From an uncultured Eubacteriales bacterium (lineage in GTDB: Bacteria; Bacillota; Clostridia; Peptostreptococcales; Anaerovoracaceae): a stretch of 53,359 bases of DNA. This document shows, one piece after another, positions 51,301-53,359 of this stretch. A program made the position numbers and the translations under genes. The notes under the pieces were generated by a model. That model did not search any database and was not told the origin of the DNA. It was given only the letters and a program-made list of their open reading frames with translations. The stretch is taken from the NCBI GenBank assembly GCA_900553025.1, contig USBT01000006.1, positions 1-53,359 of the forward strand. The letters run 5' to 3'. Within the stretch, counting starts at the first letter, position 1. The number at the start of each line of letters is the position of its first letter.

Positions 51301-51971
51301 CGCTGGAATCTTATGCTGATAAAATTAAAGAGCTTTCAACTATTTCGTCAGATGTTATAAATTCAGAAGAAAATGAAACTCTGCAAAATAATTCAAGGGT
51401 TGTAATGTGTGGCCTTGTTGCATCAATGAGAAAGCTGACCACAAAAAAATCTCAATTAATGGCATTTGTGAATCTTGAAGACCTCTATGGTACGGCGGAA
51501 ATCGTCGTATTTCCTAAGGTCTATCAAAAATCAGCCAGCCTTTTAGAGTCGGGAGAACCATTGGTTGTAGTAGGCCGTATAAATATGAAAGAGGATGCAC
51601 CTCCTGCAATTCTCGCCGATGAGATAAAAAGTCTCGACGAATATGGGGATTCTGATAACCGAAATATGGATGAGGCGGAAGATAAAACTTTGCAAAGAAA
51701 ACCACGGGATGCCAAGGGAAATGAGGTTTCTGCAATTATAAAACTGAGGATAACAGCGGAACACAATGTAGAGGAAACAATGCTTGACCTTGAACGCCTT
51801 TTGTTGATAAACAATGGGGATATCCCAGTTAGAATATACTTGCCAGATGGTAGGCAAATAGCGCCAAAGCATGGTGCTTCGCTTTCTGATTTTTTTGTTG
51901 AAACGCTTGAGCGAATGCTTGGAAAAGAAAATGTTAAAATGCAAGGGATTTCCGAGAAGGAGAAAGACTGA
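48396..51971 (+). CDS. dnaE: DNA polymerase III alpha subunit DnaE
   Basis: DnaE is a replicative C-family polymerase; Firmicutes usually have it beside PolC. The 1191-residue protein has an N-terminal PHP domain (FAHLHLHTEFSLLDG, AITDHGVMFGVVDFY, ACLAGKVQSLLL), the polymerase catalytic aspartates in SMPDIDIDFC (about residue 400), the palm and finger region (GTLKARAAVRDVGRAL, ASTHAAGVVIS, LGLLKMDFLGLRNLTVI, VYQEQVMQIVRQLAGYS, MSKKKAAEM, FNKSHAAAYAVLAYETGYLKYYYP), helix-hairpin-helix repeats near residue 880, and an OB fold near residues 1000-1080 (VVMCGLVASMRKLTTKKSQLMAFVNLEDLYGTAEIVVFP). It overlaps pfkA by one base. Confidence 0.97.
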   Translation: MSGFAHLHLHTEFSLLDGMARIDKLIPRVKELGMDAVAITDHGVMFGVVDFYKKCKDFGVKPIIGCEVYVAARTRFDKDADKDKQSNHLVLLAENKEGYKNLVKIVSRSHTEGFYYKPRVDKALLQEHSDGIIALSACLAGKVQSLLLAGDYEGARREAEEYREIFGNENFFLEMQDQGLEEEARVNPLLVKLSKETGIPLVATNDVHYVKKEDAKAHDVLLCIQTASRVNDENRMRFPNDEFYLKSPEEMKKIFAFAPEAVSNTGKIAERCNVEFEFGNYHLPEFDLPKDFNGNKFEFLKSLCEQGLKTRYGEETVSGPKADILFSRLNKELDVIKSMGFVEYFLIVWDFIRYARENGITVGPGRGSAAGSIVAYCLHITDIDPIRYNLIFERFLNSERVSMPDIDIDFCIERRGEVIDYVIEKYGADKVSQIITLGTLKARAAVRDVGRALDVSYAETDKIATAIPNMLGITIDEALELNPELKTKYEQDITTRNVLDMSRAIEGMPRHASTHAAGVVISKEPLDDYVPLYVTDKGLTTQFNMVTIEELGLLKMDFLGLRNLTVIRKTLELVEKRHGQKIDFSKMTYDDAKVYEMISSGNTLGVFQLESSGMTQFMKSLKPNCFEDIVAGISLFRPGPMDAIPTYIKNKKSPDNVKYVTPELAPILDVTYGCLVYQEQVMQIVRQLAGYSYGQADIVRRAMSKKKAAEMEKNREYFINGKIGPDGSVEIEGCLKRGISYEDAQSIFSDMETFAQYAFNKSHAAAYAVLAYETGYLKYYYPKEFMASLMSSVMGDATAIAKYIRNCKEMGIDVLPPSVHESFSDFVATDEGIRFGLMGVKNVGEAVVDAIIFARETNGLPKTFGEFIRNVDISKINKRAIESLIKAGAFDCIEKNRAVLMAVYQQEIEGAQQESRNTISGQISLFQLNEAAMKDAGLSKRLPNIKNFSKSKILELEKEVMGIYVSGHPLESYADKIKELSTISSDVINSEENETLQNNSRVVMCGLVASMRKLTTKKSQLMAFVNLEDLYGTAEIVVFPKVYQKSASLLESGEPLVVVGRINMKEDAPPAILADEIKSLDEYGDSDNRNMDEAEDKTLQRKPRDAKGNEVSAIIKLRITAEHNVEETMLDLERLLLINNGDIPVRIYLPDGRQIAPKHGASLSDFFVETLERMLGKENVKMQGISEKEKD

Positions 51972-52996
51972 TGAAAACTAGAGATTTGAAGACGGAGGCT
52001 GCAGAGGCTAGAGCTCTAAGTAAAGTTAAAAAAATTGGAATTTTGACAAGTGGCGGAGATTCCCCTGGAATGAATGCTGCTATAAGAGCGGTTACAAGAT
52101 GTGCGATTGACGACGGTATAAAGGTGTATGGAATCCAGAGAGGATATCAGGGACTTATCGAAGGCGAGTTTATAGAACTCGGCAGATATTCGGTTAGCGA
52201 TACTATGCAAAGAGGCGGAACAATGCTCAAAACTGCTAGAAGCGAGGAGTTCAAAACAGAGGAGGGGCAGGAGCGAGCAGCGTCGATGTTACAGACCTTT
52301 GGTATAGACGCACTTGTTGTAATCGGAGGTGATGGCACTATGCGTGGTGCATATGACCTTAGCAACTTTAACGTGCCTGTGATTTGTCTACCTGGAACTA
52401 TAGATAATGACCTTGGTTATACAGACTATACGATAGGTTTTGATACAGCTGTCAACACTGTGCTTGAAGCAATTGGCAAAATACGGGATACATCGAGCTC
52501 ACATGAGAGAACCACAGTTATCGAAGTTATGGGCAGAAAATGTGGGGATATCGCTGTCTATGCAGCTCTTGCAGGCGGTGCAGAGGCGGTTTGCGTGCCA
52601 GAGATGCCTGTAGATGTAAGCAGAATCTGCAACAAAATAATAACGGATGGGCATAATGGCAGAACGCACAGCGTAATTATTATTGCAGAGGGCGCACCTA
52701 TAAAAACTACTGATTTAGTAGATGAAATAAAGAGGGTAACACATAAAGAAGTTAGGCAGGTCGTTTTGTCGTATCTTCAGCGTGGCGGATCACCAAGCTC
52801 TGCAGATAGAATCCTTGGAACTCTGTGTGGTTCAAAAGCTGTGGAAGTTTTAACCAATCCTGAATTTGATTTAAAATCATATGCAGTAGGAAAACTGAAT
52901 GGAAAGGTGCGTGCGATTCCACTTGAAGAAGCAGTAAATATGAAAAGAGATTTTAAGGAAGAACTTGTTGGTCTAATAAATGTTTTGAGCAAATAA
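51971..52996 (+). CDS. pfkA: 6-phosphofructokinase
   Basis: PfkA makes fructose-1,6-bisphosphate from fructose-6-phosphate and ATP in glycolysis. Motifs: KIGILTSGGDSPGMNAAIRAVTR, VVIGGDGTMRGAYDL, CLPGTIDNDLGYTDYTIGFDTAVNT (catalytic Asp), VIEVMGRKCGDIA and VLSYLQRGGSPSSADR. The glycine in GGDGT favours ATP rather than pyrophosphate as donor. The 341 residues include about 20 extra residues at the N-terminus (MKTRDLKTEAAEARALSKV) before the normal start; there is no alternative start codon, and the ATG overlaps the dnaE stop (ATGA), so the extension is real. Pyruvate kinase does not follow. Confidence 0.96.
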   Translation: MKTRDLKTEAAEARALSKVKKIGILTSGGDSPGMNAAIRAVTRCAIDDGIKVYGIQRGYQGLIEGEFIELGRYSVSDTMQRGGTMLKTARSEEFKTEEGQERAASMLQTFGIDALVVIGGDGTMRGAYDLSNFNVPVICLPGTIDNDLGYTDYTIGFDTAVNTVLEAIGKIRDTSSSHERTTVIEVMGRKCGDIAVYAALAGGAEAVCVPEMPVDVSRICNKIITDGHNGRTHSVIIIAEGAPIKTTDLVDEIKRVTHKEVRQVVLSYLQRGGSPSSADRILGTLCGSKAVEVLTNPEFDLKSYAVGKLNGKVRAIPLEEAVNMKRDFKEELVGLINVLSK

Positions 52997-52999
52997 AAC

Positions 53000-53028
53000 T
53001 TGATTTTTGCAGTTTTGACGTTTATAAT
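53000..53028 (+). promoter_or_regulatory. Promoter of rpsB
   Basis: TTGATT (53000-53005), a 17-base spacer and consensus TATAAT (53023-53028), directly after pfkA. The leader to the rpsB ATG is about 230 bases. Confidence 0.75.
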
Positions 53029-53034
53029 ATATGA

Positions 53035-53264
53035 GGTTCGCAATATCGCGATCACAAAATAATCACACCCATATAGCCCATAAGGTGCCATTTGCTAATA
53101 CGAAATATATAGCAAACCGTTTAGCTAACCGTATAGCAAAACGAAGCTTGTGTTTTGTTGAGCGCCTGTTGTGGCAAGCAAATATTTTGTTGATGCCAGA
53201 TTTGGAGCGATGGCTTATATGAGGCAGAGTATGAGTGGAAGGAAAAACCTAGGAGGAATTTAAA
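53035..53264 (+). other. Long rpsB leader with 12-bp repeats and alternative hairpins
   Basis: About 230 untranslated bases precede rpsB. Three 12-base units lie end to end at 53108-53143 (TATAGCAAACCG, TTTAGCTAACCG, TATAGCAAAACG). The upstream TTTGCTA (53091-53097) is complementary to TAGCAAA in the first (53110-53116) and third (53134-53140) unit. Further down GGCA (53173-53176) can pair with TGCC (53194-53197), or GCCA (53195-53198) with TGGC (53211-53214), mutually exclusive. AGGAGG is at 53251-53256. A regulatory leader, for example bound by a ribosomal protein, is plausible. Confidence 0.4.
53108..53143 (+). repeat. Three tandem 12-bp units in the rpsB leader
   Basis: Units at 53108-53119, 53120-53131 and 53132-53143 share the pattern TWTAGCWAAMCG, differing at one to three positions. 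No other copies were noticed in the window. Confidence 0.75.
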
Positions 53265-53359
53265 ATGGCAGTTATTTCAATGAAACAATTACTAGAAGCA
53301 GGTGTTCACTTTGGACATCAGACAAGAAGATGGAATCCTAAAATGGCTCCATACATCTT
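53265..53359 (+). CDS. rpsB: 30S ribosomal protein S2, N-terminal part, cut by the window edge
   Basis: Only the first 31 codons are visible. They encode MAVISMKQLLEAGVHFGHQT and RRWNPKMAPYI, the highly conserved start of ribosomal protein S2, a small-subunit protein that binds late during assembly together with S1. AGGAGG stands 8 bases before the ATG. In most bacteria tsf follows; that part lies outside the window. Upstream are its own strong promoter and a long leader. Confidence 0.96.
   Translation, partial: MAVISMKQLLEAGVHFGHQTRRWNPKMAPYI

Noticed and set aside
53031..53222. 63-codon frame in the rpsB leader, in which the 12-bp repeats read as IANR-LANR-IAKR
   Set aside because: Its ATG lies only a few bases after the -10 box, at or before the expected transcription start, without a ribosome binding site.

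Overview
The window reads as the chromosome of a low-GC, Gram-positive anaerobe of the class Clostridia. Supporting signs are a SCIFF ranthipeptide locus, a clostridial-type thiolase, phosphate acetyltransferase, the order ftsE-ftsX-M23 peptidase-recJ-ctpA, dnaE directly followed by pfkA, and AGGAGG ribosome binding sites with TG-extended -10 promoters. The gene content would fit the Peptostreptococcales/Anaerovoracaceae area (Eubacterium- or Mogibacterium-like), but that placement is inference. No rRNA, tRNA, CRISPR array, prophage or complete insertion sequence was seen.

Layout. 1-3.1 kb: truncated aminopeptidase P, a Gx-transporter/NusG-domain-II pair and divergent apbE, a common set linked to membrane flavin and isoprenoid/quinone functions. 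3.1-4.1 kb: pta. 4.2-11.8 kb: an accessory-looking catabolic cassette holding a SARP/BTAD-type regulator, two YtcJ-type amidohydrolases (one lacking two metal ligands), an NhaC-type antiporter and a divergent MocR-type regulator that lacks its PLP lysine. 12-15.1 kb: a small unknown membrane-anchored protein and two tandem patatin-like phospholipases. 15.2-18.3 kb: overlapping sirtuin, surE and cysteine hydrolase genes plus a DUF2156 protein. 18.4-19.5 kb: thiolase.

19.8-25.4 kb: the cell-wall/division operon ftsE-ftsX-M23 peptidase-recJ-ctpA, followed by what looks like the tail of an IS200/IS605 element (end of tnpB plus right-end hairpin). 25.6-28.0 kb: a TrpR-like YerC regulator with a palindrome over its promoter, a phosphopantetheinyl transferase, recX and tcdA. 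28.1-30.4 kb: two P-loop proteins of probable metal homeostasis, one with a very large His-rich insert, the other apparently fused to a YcgQ/TIGR03943-type domain. 30.5-35.7 kb: glnS, an orphan prepilin peptidase, truA, dCMP deaminase and a MATE exporter. 35.7-39.1 kb: phzF (opposite strand), mtnA and a DMT transporter. 39.1-41.5 kb: scpA, scpB, aroK and a small membrane protein.

41.6-43.2 kb: the SCIFF locus, a 48-residue precursor with six cysteines followed by its radical SAM/SPASM maturase. 43.3-45.3 kb: rluB-type pseudouridine synthase, an ArsR-type regulator and a cysteine-containing protein of unknown function. 45.4-48.1 kb: gltX and ansA on the minus strand. 48.4-53.4 kb: dnaE, pfkA and the start of rpsB behind a strong promoter and a leader of about 235 bases with three 12-bp repeats.

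Most of the window is ordinary housekeeping sequence. The places most worth a second look are the amidohydrolase/BTAD/MocR cassette with its two apparently disabled active sites, the P-loop/YcgQ-like fusion beside the His-rich CobW protein, the IS605 relic, the SCIFF locus and the rpsB leader. Assignments come from reading the sequence only; no database search was run.
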